Below are positions 55,472 to 64,000 of a stretch of DNA of 64,000 nucleotides, piece after piece. Origin of the DNA: Petrotoga sp. 9PWA.NaAc.5.4 (GTDB lineage: Bacteria > Thermotogota > Thermotogae > Petrotogales > Petrotogaceae). Both the position numbers and the translations under genes were made by a program. The notes beneath the pieces are model-generated. The model had not been told where the DNA came from and did no database searches. It was given only the letters and a program-made list of their open reading frames with translations. Location of the stretch: the NCBI RefSeq assembly GCF_002895485.1, contig NZ_AZRK01000009.1, forward strand, positions 62,001 to 126,000, read 5' to 3'. Position 1 is the first letter of the stretch. Every line of letters begins with the position of its first letter.

Positions 55472-55507
55472 AAGTTGAAGAGGTAAGAATCCTTACCTCT
55501 TCAACTT
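55472..55507 (+). terminator. Perfect 16-bp intercistronic hairpin after the binding-protein gene
   Basis: AAGTTGAAGAGGTAAG and CTTACCTCTTCAACTT pair fully around AATC. No T run follows (AATATGAA), so it is more likely a 3'-stabilising or processing hairpin than a full terminator. Confidence 0.7.
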
Positions 55508-55533
55508 AATATGAATTTCGTGAGGTGGTTTAG

Positions 55534-56412
55534 TTGAAAAAAGCTCTTAGAGATCAATGGAGCGGAATTTTTTTTGCACTTCCTTTCATGATAATATGGG
55601 GTGTTTTTACATTATGGCCAGTAATTTCTGGTTTCATTATTAGTTTACATAACTGGGATCCTTTAAGAGGGTCCGAATTTATAGGTTTTAAAAATTATAC
55701 CTATTTGTTTACAAGTGAAAGGTTTTGGAATGCTTTTTTAAATACCTTTGAATTTGCTATTATTATGATCCCTCTTACACTGGTTTTTGGTTTATTGTTT
55801 GCCTTTTATTTATATTTTTCAAAAAGTAAAACTAAGGCCTTTGTTGAAAGTGCCCTTTTCTTCCCATATCTTTTGAATGTCTCTATAATAAGCCTTATTT
55901 GGAAATGGCTCTTTGATCCAGATTTTGGACTTATTATAGAATTTTTAAAAATGATTGGTATATCAAATCCCCCTCAATTTCTCAACCATCCCTTGTGGGT
56001 AATTCCTGCGATAGCTTTCGCAAGTTCATGGTGGCTAATGGGGTACAGAATGACAATCTTTAGAGCGGCCTTAGAAAGTCAACCCTTTGAAATTGTTGAA
56101 GCTGCATTAATAGATGGAGCAAATAAATGGCAAATTATGTTAAGAATACTTTTCCCACTCATAAGGCCACAGTTCCTTTTTGCAACAGTTTTAACTGTAA
56201 TATCTGGTTTTGATGTGTTGGGACAAGTAATGATCATGACTGATGGAGGTCCGGGAAGATCTTCCGAAGTTCTTGCACTATTATTATATAGAGAAGCTTT
56301 TTCTTATTTTAGAATGGGGAGGGCTGCGGCAATCGGCTTTATTTTATTCGTGGTAATTTTTATTTTTACTTTAATCGCGTTAAGGTACTTAGGAAAGGAT
56401 GTTAGTAAATAA
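55534..56412 (+). CDS. Sugar ABC transporter permease 1 (MalF/UgpA type)
   Basis: A 292 aa CUT1 permease with six membrane spans: IFFALPFMIIWGVFTLWPVISG at the N-terminus and the coupling loop EIVEAALIDGANKWQIMLRILFPLI near residue 190. TTG start behind GAGGTGG. Makes the transport channel with the next gene's product; no ATPase is encoded in this operon, so it should share one encoded elsewhere, as common for CUT1 systems. Confidence 0.92.
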   Translation: MKKALRDQWSGIFFALPFMIIWGVFTLWPVISGFIISLHNWDPLRGSEFIGFKNYTYLFTSERFWNAFLNTFEFAIIMIPLTLVFGLLFAFYLYFSKSKTKAFVESALFFPYLLNVSIISLIWKWLFDPDFGLIIEFLKMIGISNPPQFLNHPLWVIPAIAFASSWWLMGYRMTIFRAALESQPFEIVEAALIDGANKWQIMLRILFPLIRPQFLFATVLTVISGFDVLGQVMIMTDGGPGRSSEVLALLLYREAFSYFRMGRAAAIGFILFVVIFIFTLIALRYLGKDVSK

Positions 56413-56429
56413 TTTTAGGAGTGATTATT

Positions 56430-57251
56430 TTGAGGAAAACGAAAAATATTCGAATTTTTGATGTTATCATGATCATAATAGCTATTTTATGGCTTATACC
56501 TGTTTTTTGGATGATAAATACAGCTATTAAACCGACACCAGATATATTTACAACTCCACCAACATGGATACCAGAGCATTTTACTTTGGAACATATTAAA
56601 GCCGTTGTACAGAATTGGCCTTTTATTAAATGGTTATTAAATAGTATTTTGGTATCTGGGATTTCAACTTTAATTTCCCTTTTTTTGGCTATTCTTGCCG
56701 CATATTCATTCGCAAGAATAACGTGGAAGGGTAGAGATACAATATTTGTTATTTTATTAGCAAGCATGTTAATTCCTTGGCAAATAAATGCCGTTCCTCT
56801 ATACTTTTTAATGAATAATTTAAATTTATTGAATAAGCTTATTTCTGTTATTTTACCGATAACAGCTATGCCTATTAGTGTTTTTTTGCTTAGGCAATTT
56901 TTTGTAGGGATTCCAAGTGAGTTAGAAGATGCTGCAAGAATAGATGGGTGTAATAGAGTAAATACTCTTTTTCGTATCATCATTCCTGTTTCTGGTCCTG
57001 CACTTGCTGCCTTAGCTATATACATGTTCATATTTAGTTGGAATGAGTATTTTTGGAGTTTAATAACTTTACAAAGAGTTGAAAAATATACTTTACCAAT
57101 TGGTTTAAACATGTTGCAAGGTGCTTATGACATAGAATATGGATTACTTATGGCGGCTGCTTTTTTAGCTTCAATACCAGTTATGATTGTTTTTATAATT
57201 TTGAGGAGACATATTATAGAAGGTATGAGTTGGTCAGGTGTAACTAAATAA
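56430..57251 (+). CDS. Sugar ABC transporter permease 2 (MalG/UgpE type)
   Basis: The second CUT1 permease, 273 aa, six spans: DVIMIIIAILWLIPVFWMINTA at the front, coupling loop ELEDAARIDGCNRVNTLFRIIIP near 175, C-terminal end RRHIIEGMSWSGVTK typical of the family (GLT.GAVKG position). TTG 56430 lies 8 nt after AGGAG and is preferred over GTG 56421, which is inside the site. Confidence 0.92.
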   Translation: MRKTKNIRIFDVIMIIIAILWLIPVFWMINTAIKPTPDIFTTPPTWIPEHFTLEHIKAVVQNWPFIKWLLNSILVSGISTLISLFLAILAAYSFARITWKGRDTIFVILLASMLIPWQINAVPLYFLMNNLNLLNKLISVILPITAMPISVFLLRQFFVGIPSELEDAARIDGCNRVNTLFRIIIPVSGPALAALAIYMFIFSWNEYFWSLITLQRVEKYTLPIGLNMLQGAYDIEYGLLMAAAFLASIPVMIVFIILRRHIIEGMSWSGVTK

Positions 57252-57286
57252 AAATCAAATAAAATTATTCTTGTGAGGTGTTTTAA

Positions 57287-58186
57287 ATGCTTGGAGGAAT
57301 AGTTCCGGCAATGTTAACTCCTTTTAACAAAAAAGGAGAAATTGACGAAAAAGTAATAAAAGATTATTTGAATTTTGTTGAAGAAAAAAAAGTAAATGGT
57401 TTATTTATTGGAGGTACAACAGGAGAGGGAATATTATTAGAAAAGGAAGAAAAAAGGAAGCTCTTTGAAATAGTTCAAAAGTATGGAGGAGATATGCTTA
57501 ATATTGTAGCTCATTGTGGTTCTAATAATTTAATTCAAGCAAGAGAATTGATAGAATATGCTAAATATTATGAAATAGATACTGTTGGAGTGGTTGTACC
57601 TTTTTTTAATCATTATAGTCAGAAAGAAATATTTAATTTCTACAACCAATTAGCGAATGATTTTAGTGATATAGATTTATTTGTTTATAACATTCCTTCT
57701 TCGGCGAGAAATGAAATTGATATTGAAACAATGAAGGAATTATTTGCAGCTAATTCAAATATAAGAGGAATAAAAGATAGTTCAGGTAGTTTAGAAAAAA
57801 TTATTGATTTTGTTAATATATCAGAAAAAATAATCGTTATGGTAGGGGCAGATAGAATATTAATTTACGCATTAATATCAGGAGCAAAAGGAACGGTTTC
57901 AGGGCCAGCTGCAATATTTCCTGAACTATTTGTTAGATTAGTAGAAGAATATAATAATGGGCAAATAAAAGAAGCATTGGAAACACAAAATATTTTAGTA
58001 AAATTTTCTGAAGCAGTGGGATGGGGATACAGTATTCCGACTCTTAAAGCAGCAATGAAAATAAGAGGATTTGACTTCGGAGCGCCAAGGCCTCCATTTA
58101 ACCAACTTTCAGAAAGAGAAGAAAAAGACTTAAAATTGAGATTAGAAAAATTATGTAATGATTATAGTGTTCCTTTGAGAATTTAG
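57287..58186 (+). CDS. DapA/NanA-family aldolase or dehydratase
   Basis: A 299 aa class I aldolase-fold enzyme (dihydrodipicolinate synthase superfamily). PAMLTPFNKKGEIDE at the N-terminus, GGTTGEG near 42, the catalytic Tyr in YNIPSSA near 133 and the Schiff-base Lys in GIKDSSGS near 163. In a sugar operon such proteins are usually 2-keto-3-deoxy-sugar-acid aldolases or N-acetylneuraminate lyases rather than lysine-pathway enzymes. The presence of an Asp-box protein next door hints at sialic-acid-like substrates, but no other sialic-acid gene is present. Confidence 0.85.
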   Translation: MLGGIVPAMLTPFNKKGEIDEKVIKDYLNFVEEKKVNGLFIGGTTGEGILLEKEEKRKLFEIVQKYGGDMLNIVAHCGSNNLIQARELIEYAKYYEIDTVGVVVPFFNHYSQKEIFNFYNQLANDFSDIDLFVYNIPSSARNEIDIETMKELFAANSNIRGIKDSSGSLEKIIDFVNISEKIIVMVGADRILIYALISGAKGTVSGPAAIFPELFVRLVEEYNNGQIKEALETQNILVKFSEAVGWGYSIPTLKAAMKIRGFDFGAPRPPFNQLSEREEKDLKLRLEKLCNDYSVPLRI

Positions 58187-58209
58187 AAAACACAACAGGA
58201 GGTAATCAT

Positions 58210-59625
58210 ATGCAGAAAAGAAAAGTTGGTATAATCACATTTTCAGATGGAAGGGACTTTGTTCATGAAGAAACATTAGAGATGAACAAAAAATTTGAGG
58301 ATAGGTTAGTAAAAGCTTTGGAGAATACTGGGGAAATTGAAGTTGTTAGAGCTTCAGAGATAGTAAATAAACCCTCAAAAGCCAAAAAAGCCGGTAAAGA
58401 AATGATGAAAGCAGAAGTCGAGATGACAATTTTTAATTATTCTATATGGTGTTGGCCACATTTAAGTGTAATCTCTTCACTCTATGCACCAGGACCTTAT
58501 TTGACTTATGGTCAAATTAATCCTAAATATCCAGGAATGGTAGGACTTTTGGCTGCAGCTGGAGCATTAGAGCAAGTAGGAATATTTCCAGAAAGAGTTT
58601 GGGGAGAACCTGAAGACATAAAAGTAATAGAAAAATTACTGAAATTCGTTCGTGCAGCAAGTGCAGCATACAGGTTAAAAGGTGAAAGGTATGGAATGTT
58701 TGGTGGTAGACCTATGGGTATGTATACAGCATCTGCAAATGGAGACCAATGGATGAAAGAGTTTGGTATAGATGTTGAACAAATAGATCAATATGCACTT
58801 GTTTTAAAAGCTGAAAAAGTACCTGCTGAAAAGAAAAGAAAAGCTAGAGAATGGCTCGAAAAGTTATCAAATGTACAGTATGATGGTAAAAGATTAACTC
58901 CTGAAATTTTAGAAAAGCAAATAGGATTGTATTATGCGGCTTTAGAAATAATAAAAGAAGAAGAACTTGATTTTGTAGGATTTAAAGGTCAGCCGGAAAT
59001 GACAAACAATTATGCTACTATGGATATTGTAGAAGCCTTTTTAAACGATCCTTATGATTTTGATGGGCCAAAAGAGCCAATAGTTGCTGCAACCGAAACC
59101 GATATGGATGGAGCATTAACTATGGAGATATTCAAACATATAGCTCAGACTCCAGTATTATTCGCGGATGTTAGACATTACTTTAAGGTAGAAAATTTAC
59201 TTGATTTAGCAAATTCTGGACAGCACGCAACATATTTTGCTGGAAAATCTATGAAGCCTGAAGAAAATTTAAAGAACGTAATTATACATCCGGAAGACTT
59301 TTATTTTCCTGCCGGTGGTGGGGCAGTTAAACATTTTGCAGCACCTGGTAGAGTAACTCTTGCAAGATTAGCAAGGCAAGCTGGTCATTATGTCATGACT
59401 ATAGTTCCTGCTGAATTTGTAGAATTAAGCGATGAAGAAAAGAAAAGACTCAGTGAACAAGTACAAATTGAATGGCCTCATGCTTATGCAAAATTAGATA
59501 CAGATATGGAAACATTTTTAGAATATTATCCATGTAACCATACACATGGAGTTTATGGTAATTATGTTGATGAACTTATTAATTTCTGTAAGATAAAAGG
59601 CATTGATTATCAGATTTTGGATTAG
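58210..59625 (+). CDS. L-fucose/L-arabinose isomerase-family protein
   Basis: A 471 aa protein related to L-fucose isomerase. The N-terminal domain starts VGIITFSDGRDFVHEE; FNYSIWCWPHLSVIS near 78, RYGMFGGRPMGMYTAS near 160, and FVGFKGQPEMTNNYATMDI near 255 mark the family, with ATETDMDGALTMEIFKHI near 297 carrying likely metal ligands (Glu, Asp) and a His further on (VKHFAAPGRVTLARL). Family members interconvert aldoses and ketoses using Mn2+. The aldose acted on cannot be told; the FGGY kinase two genes on would take the ketose product. Confidence 0.82.
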   Translation: MQKRKVGIITFSDGRDFVHEETLEMNKKFEDRLVKALENTGEIEVVRASEIVNKPSKAKKAGKEMMKAEVEMTIFNYSIWCWPHLSVISSLYAPGPYLTYGQINPKYPGMVGLLAAAGALEQVGIFPERVWGEPEDIKVIEKLLKFVRAASAAYRLKGERYGMFGGRPMGMYTASANGDQWMKEFGIDVEQIDQYALVLKAEKVPAEKKRKAREWLEKLSNVQYDGKRLTPEILEKQIGLYYAALEIIKEEELDFVGFKGQPEMTNNYATMDIVEAFLNDPYDFDGPKEPIVAATETDMDGALTMEIFKHIAQTPVLFADVRHYFKVENLLDLANSGQHATYFAGKSMKPEENLKNVIIHPEDFYFPAGGGAVKHFAAPGRVTLARLARQAGHYVMTIVPAEFVELSDEEKKRLSEQVQIEWPHAYAKLDTDMETFLEYYPCNHTHGVYGNYVDELINFCKIKGIDYQILD

Positions 59626-59665
59626 GATATTAAAATGTTCGAAGAAATAAAATAAGGGGTGAAAA

Positions 59666-60661
59666 ATGGAAATTGTAAACAAATCTTTTATTTTTGAAAA
59701 TATCCCAAATAAAATTAGTTCGCATTCTGTTAGTTTATGTAAAGTTAGCAATACTGAGATATTGGCTTTTTGGTTTTCTGGTACTTGGGAAGGAGAAAAA
59801 GATGTAGATATTTTTTTCTCAAGATATAACATTATCAAAGATAAGTGGAGTAAACCGAAAATATTGATTCATGATCCATTTAGATCGCTTGGCAATACAA
59901 TTCCTATTGTTTTTGACGAAACGCTTAGGTTATATTACTGTGCCATGGAAGGAAAAGATTGGACAGAGTCATCATTATGGTATATTGAATCTTATGATAA
60001 AGGGTTTACTTGGAGCAAATCAAGAGCATTTTCTCCTCATGAAGATAGTCTTTTATTTGGAACGAAAATTCTTCCATTAGAAGATGGAAGATATGTTTTT
60101 CCACTTTACAACGAAAAATTATGGGTAAGTACACCTTATATTACAAGCAACATATTAGCAAACGAATGGCAAAAGATTGGAGAAATAAGAACTGAAAAAG
60201 GTAACATTCAACAAGATATGGTTGAATTGAATAAACATATCTTTTCTTTGCTTAGAACAAGAGATGGTTTTGTTTATAAAACTATATATGATTTTGAGAG
60301 TGGTCAATGGACTGAACCTGTTTCCATAGGTATACCAAATCCTAATTCAAGAATAGCTTTAGAGAAAATAAGTAATATTCTGATTTGTTGTTGTAATCCG
60401 ATTGGTCTTAATAAAGAAAATCTTACTACTGATCCAAGAAAATTATCTAATATTGAAGAAAGTTTTTGGGGAAAAAGGGAAAAGCTTTCTATATTTGTTT
60501 CAAGCGATGAGGGAAACACTTGGAATGAAGAAATAATTTTAGAAGAAAGTAAAGATAAAGAATACTCTTATCCATGGTTCCAGATAATTGATGAAACAAA
60601 AATAATGACTGCATATACGTATGAAAGGCAAAAAATTGCCTATGCAATAATCAAAATTTAA
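59666..60661 (+). CDS. Cytoplasmic Asp-box (sialidase-fold) protein
   Basis: A 331 aa six-bladed beta-propeller-type protein. Two clear Asp boxes of the S-x-D-x-G-x-T-W type are present: SYDKGFTWSKS near 111 and SSDEGNTWNEE near 275; a weaker one is near 50 (FFSRYNIIKDKWSKP). The family (BNR_2, sialidase superfamily) includes exo-sialidases and other glycosidases. There is no signal peptide, so it should act on a substrate already imported. No firm catalytic assignment is possible; it may be a glycoside hydrolase for the disaccharide brought in by the CUT1 system. Confidence 0.75.
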   Translation: MEIVNKSFIFENIPNKISSHSVSLCKVSNTEILAFWFSGTWEGEKDVDIFFSRYNIIKDKWSKPKILIHDPFRSLGNTIPIVFDETLRLYYCAMEGKDWTESSLWYIESYDKGFTWSKSRAFSPHEDSLLFGTKILPLEDGRYVFPLYNEKLWVSTPYITSNILANEWQKIGEIRTEKGNIQQDMVELNKHIFSLLRTRDGFVYKTIYDFESGQWTEPVSIGIPNPNSRIALEKISNILICCCNPIGLNKENLTTDPRKLSNIEESFWGKREKLSIFVSSDEGNTWNEEIILEESKDKEYSYPWFQIIDETKIMTAYTYERQKIAYAIIKI

Positions 60662-60679
60662 TACATAGGAGCGGTAAAT

Positions 60680-62200
60680 ATGTATTTAATTGGGATAGAT
60701 ATAGGAACTCAAAGCACTAAAGCAGTGATTACCGATGAAAATGGGGTAGTAATTGTAGAATCTTTAAAAGAGTATTCTGTATTAACTCCACAACCCAATT
60801 GGGCAGAGCAATGGCCTGATGTATGGTTTAATGCAGTAATAGATACACTTAAAAAAGTTTTAGAAAAATCTCAAATTCTACCCAAAGATATAGCAGGAGT
60901 TGCAATAAGTGGACTATATGGAGGATCTGGTATCCCTGTTGACAAGGAATTTAAGCCATTAAGACCGTGCCTGATTTGGATGGATAGAAGGGCGACAAAT
61001 GAAACAGATTGGGTTAAAAAGAATGTTCCTAAGGAAACTATATTTGGAATAACTGGGAATTATGTGGATAGTTATTTTGGTTTTACTAAAATGATGTGGC
61101 TAAAAAATAATGAGTCAGATATTTGGGAAAAAACGTATAAATTTGTAACACCTAAAGACTATGTAATATACAAATTAACAGGTGTTAACGCTATAGATTA
61201 CTCTTCTGCTGGAAATATCGGAGGTATTTTTGATATTCATAAAAAGTATTGGTCAAAGGAAATGTGTAAAATTTTGGGGATAGATATAGATAAATTGCCA
61301 GAAAACATTGTTAAATCATCAGATATTGTAGGTAAAATATCTAGAAAATATGCACAAGAAACAGGTCTCTTAGAAGGTACGCCTATAATAGCAGGGGGAA
61401 TTGATGCTCCAGTCGCACAGTTGAGTGCTGGATCAGTTTTTGAAGGAGAACATGTTGCTATGATCGGAACTTCCACTTGTTGGGGGAATATCCACGATGG
61501 AAAGTACCTCACGCCGGAATTAGTTAGCTATCCATATGTTGTAGATGATTTGGAAAAGATATATACTTTTGGTGGTGGAGCTACATCTGGAGCTATAGTT
61601 AGATGGTTCAGAGATGAATTTGGTAGTTATGAGAAAGAAATCGAAGATAAAACTGGGATCTCAGCGTACACACTTCTCGAATTGCAAGTTAAAGATATAC
61701 CAGCGAGTAGTGAAGGATTAATCGTTCTTCCATATTTTATGGGAGAAAGGTCTCCAATATGGGATTCCCATGCTAAAGGAACTATAGTTGGCTTAAGTTT
61801 ATATCACAAAAAAAAGCATATTTATAAAGCGTTTATGGAAGCGGTAGCTTATTCTTTAAGGCATAACATAGAAGAAGCCGAAAAAACTGGAATGAAGTTG
61901 AATGATGAATGTTATCTTGTAGGTGGAGTTGCAAAAAGTGATATATGGACACAAATTTTTGCGGATGTAACGGGGTATAATATGAAAAGAGCAAAACAAT
62001 CAGTAGAAGCCCCTTTGGGGGATGCCTTTTTAGTTGGGTTAGCAACTAAAATCTTTGAAAAACCTGAAAGCATTAAAAAATGGGTTCAATTTAAAGAAGA
62101 TGTTTTACCTAATAGTTCAAACAAACAAATTTACGATAAATATTTCAATATATACAAGCAGTTATATAAAAGTACAAAGGAAATTATGGAACAATTATAA
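60680..62200 (+). CDS. FGGY-family carbohydrate kinase
   Basis: A 506 aa sugar kinase, last gene of the operon. YLIGIDIGTQSTKAVITDE at the start, VAISGLYGGSGIPVD near 74 (LYGGSG instead of the QMHG of xylulokinases), CLIWMDRRATNE near 97, MIGTSTCWGN near 262, and YFMGERSPIWDSHAKGTIVGL near 355, with GGVAKSDIWTQIFADVTG in the C-terminal half. Sequence motifs differ from the kinase at 50132, so the two are not recent duplicates and probably act on different ketoses. Substrate open. Confidence 0.88.
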   Translation: MYLIGIDIGTQSTKAVITDENGVVIVESLKEYSVLTPQPNWAEQWPDVWFNAVIDTLKKVLEKSQILPKDIAGVAISGLYGGSGIPVDKEFKPLRPCLIWMDRRATNETDWVKKNVPKETIFGITGNYVDSYFGFTKMMWLKNNESDIWEKTYKFVTPKDYVIYKLTGVNAIDYSSAGNIGGIFDIHKKYWSKEMCKILGIDIDKLPENIVKSSDIVGKISRKYAQETGLLEGTPIIAGGIDAPVAQLSAGSVFEGEHVAMIGTSTCWGNIHDGKYLTPELVSYPYVVDDLEKIYTFGGGATSGAIVRWFRDEFGSYEKEIEDKTGISAYTLLELQVKDIPASSEGLIVLPYFMGERSPIWDSHAKGTIVGLSLYHKKKHIYKAFMEAVAYSLRHNIEEAEKTGMKLNDECYLVGGVAKSDIWTQIFADVTGYNMKRAKQSVEAPLGDAFLVGLATKIFEKPESIKKWVQFKEDVLPNSSNKQIYDKYFNIYKQLYKSTKEIMEQL

Positions 62201-62246
62201 GTAAATTATAAAAGTAAGAAATTAAATAATTAATAATCGAAAATAC

Positions 62247-62270
62247 AAGGGCTGGATTCAGCCCTTTTTT
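62247..62270 (+). terminator. Terminator of the sugar operon
   Basis: AAGGGCTG / CAGCCCTT with GATT loop and six T. Strong. Confidence 0.93.
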
Positions 62271-62325
62271 GATATACAGGAATGTATTTAAGAGTTTTAT
62301 TATATATTTTTATAAATTTAAAATT

Positions 62326-62353
62326 TTGAAACTTGTGTTTTTTGTTGTATAAT
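62326..62353 (+). promoter_or_regulatory. Promoter of glnA
   Basis: TTGAAA at 62326-62331, 16-base spacer, TATAAT at 62348-62353. It gives a ~210-base leader containing a dispersed-element copy. Confidence 0.7.
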
Positions 62354-62424
62354 CACAATTAATTGATAATAAACCATGGTATTTACATGTAATCAGCAAT
62401 AATGAAATATTTTTCTTTCTTATA

Positions 62425-62540
62425 GACGCTTTAGAAAGGGGGGTGAAAAATAGCTCAAAATTAGAATTGTAGAGGTATTTTTTAAAAAGTTAAATACTAG
62501 AATATTTATAAAATATGAATTTTATAATTTCAAAGTGAGT
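62425..62540 (+). repeat. Decayed dispersed element in the glnA leader
   Basis: Head start GACGCTTTAGAAAGG, tail TAGAGGTATTTTTT..., end ATAATTTCAAAGTGAGT, oriented towards glnA. The tail's TTG has become TTA, so no short frame. It lies between the promoter and the start codon. Confidence 0.65.
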
Positions 62541-62570
62541 ATTAACAAATTTTTTCGGGGAGGTATTAAA

Positions 62571-63893
62571 ATGACTAAGGAGGAACTTTTGAAACATGTA
62601 GAAAGTGAAGGAATAAAATATATAAGGCTTCAAATTACCGATATTAATGGGGCATTAAAGAATGTAGAAATACCTTCAACAGAATTGGAATCATCTTTAA
62701 ATAATGGAACAATGTTTGATGGCTCATCGATTGAAGGATTAGTTAGAATAAACGAATCGGATATGTTGCTTAAACCAGATATAGATACTTTTACGGTCTT
62801 ACCATGGACAGTTGAAAGGGAAAAAGTGGGAAGGTTTATCTGTGATATATATACTTCTTCTAATAAACATTTTGAAGGTGATCCAAGGTATGTGCTGAAA
62901 AAAGTTATGAACGAAATGAAACAGTTTGGTTATACACCTTGTGCAGGTCCTGAACCCGAATTTTTCATATTGCCAAGAGATGAAAAAACGCGTGAACCCT
63001 TGTTAATGACTTTAGACAGAGGCGGATATTTTGATTTACTTCCAATAGATTTGGGAGAAAGGGTAAGAAAAAATATGGTAGAAACTTTACAAAGTATGGG
63101 AATAAGGGTTGAAGCAGCACATCATGAAGTTGCTAATTCACAACATGAAATAGATTTTAGGTATGACAATGCTTTAAAGACGGCAGATAATATACAAACC
63201 TTCAAATTGGTTGTAAGAACAATAGCTTTGTTAAATGGATTATGGGCAACATTTATGCCAAAACCTTTTTTTGGTATGAATGGTTCTGGAATGCATACAC
63301 ATATAAGTATTTTTAAGGATGGTAAAAATATCTTTTATGATCCAAATAAGCCTTATAAATTGAGTGAAGAATTAAGATGGTTTATCGGAGGACTTTTTAA
63401 TCATATTGATGCCATAACTGCGATAGCTAATCCAACTATTAACTCTTACAAAAGATTAATTCCTGGTTACGAAGCCCCTGTAAATGTAGCCTGGTCAGTT
63501 GCAAATAGGAGTGCATTAATTAGAATACCTATGGCAAGGGAGAATGGAACAAGGTTAGAACTGAGGTCTCCTGATCCAACTGCGAATCCTTATTTTCTTT
63601 TAGCAAGTATTTTTGCAGCCGGTTTAGAAGGAATACAAAATAAGATAGAACCTCCTCAGCCTGTTGATGGGAACATATATGAAATGGATCGAAAGGAAAA
63701 AAGCGAAAAGAATATAAGATTTCTACCCGGGTCGCTCCAAGAGTCATTGGAAGTATTTAAAAATGACAAACTTATAGAAGAAGTTTTAGGGGCTCATATT
63801 TTTTCTAAGTTTATAGAATTAAAAGAGAAAGAAATTGAAGATTTTAGGATAGCAGTAACTGATTGGGAACTAAAGAGATATATTAATCAATTT
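62571..63893 (+). CDS. glnA: Glutamine synthetase, type I
   Basis: GlnA makes glutamine from glutamate, ammonia and ATP. The 440-residue protein has FDGSSIEG near 50, AGPEPEFFIL near 123, AAHHEVANSQHEIDFRY near 180, NGSGMHTHISIF near 238 and NPTINSYKRLIPGYEAPVNVAWS near 297. It lacks the adenylylation loop and the 25-residue insert of GSI-beta enzymes, so it belongs to GSI-alpha, controlled by feedback rather than adenylylation. ATG 62571 lies 7 nt after GGGGAGG; the frame opens at GTG 62535, but that is element sequence before the ribosome site. The stop codon ends at 63896. Nothing identifiable follows to the window end. Confidence 0.96.
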
Positions 63894-64000
63894 TAGTTTA
63901 ATAACTTATTTTTAGTTTAAAATGAAGTAGTATATAAATAATAATTTTTAAAAAAATGACAAAAGTTTGAAAATTTTATAAAAAAATGTATCATTAAATT

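Noticed and set aside
56402-57112. 236-codon frame antisense to the second CUT1 permease
   Set aside because: It mirrors the permease codons, has no ribosome site, and its translation resembles no protein family.

Overview
The window is AT-rich (about one third G+C), gene-dense bacterial chromosome. The protein set (class II ribonucleotide reductase with a cysteine-rich tail, a Thermotoga-like HslV, a maltodextrin-type GlgP, many Opp-type transporters, frequent TTG/GTG starts behind strong GGAGG sites) points to Thermotogota, most likely Petrotogaceae (Petrotoga-like). That assignment is inference from protein character; no 16S gene is present.

Layout. 1-16.2 kb is read mainly leftwards: a cut-off trehalose-synthase-type GH13 enzyme, a surface-sugar block (nucleotidyltransferase, membrane 4,6-dehydratase, DegT aminotransferase), hisS, an S1-domain protein, rpmE, manC, glgB, dprA, a tRNA-modification-type methyltransferase and hflKC. 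16.8-34.2 kb is read rightwards: an NDP-sugar epimerase, rarA and two complete Opp-type ABC importers with different gene orders. 34.2-49.6 kb is read leftwards: Nudix, hslV, ddl, nrdJ (with a textbook pair of NrdR boxes), glgP, nadE, a PLD-like protein, sat, an MBL hydrolase and pepF. 50.1-62.2 kb is read rightwards and is a sugar-utilisation locus: xylulokinase-like kinase, zinc dehydrogenase, LacI regulator with its own operator, CUT1 importer without an ATPase, DapA-type aldolase, fucose-isomerase-family protein, a cytoplasmic Asp-box (sialidase-fold) protein and a second FGGY kinase. glnA closes the window.

The most unusual content is between the genes. About twenty copies of one non-coding element occupy fourteen main intergenic sites, plus a tail-only copy beside hisS. 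A full element has a 'head' with three hairpins and a 'tail'. Its ends are inverted repeats (ACTTTAGAAAT ... ATTTCTAAAGT). At five sites it is flanked by 8-13 bp direct repeats that look like target-site duplications; two sites hold internally deleted copies with both ends kept; several hold tandem heads. Every copy points the same way as the gene just downstream, even in divergent gaps, and at several sites it lies inside the predicted 5' leader. One hairpin shows compensatory base changes between copies. This looks like a non-autonomous (MITE-like) family whose transcripts carry a conserved fold; I know of no description of it.
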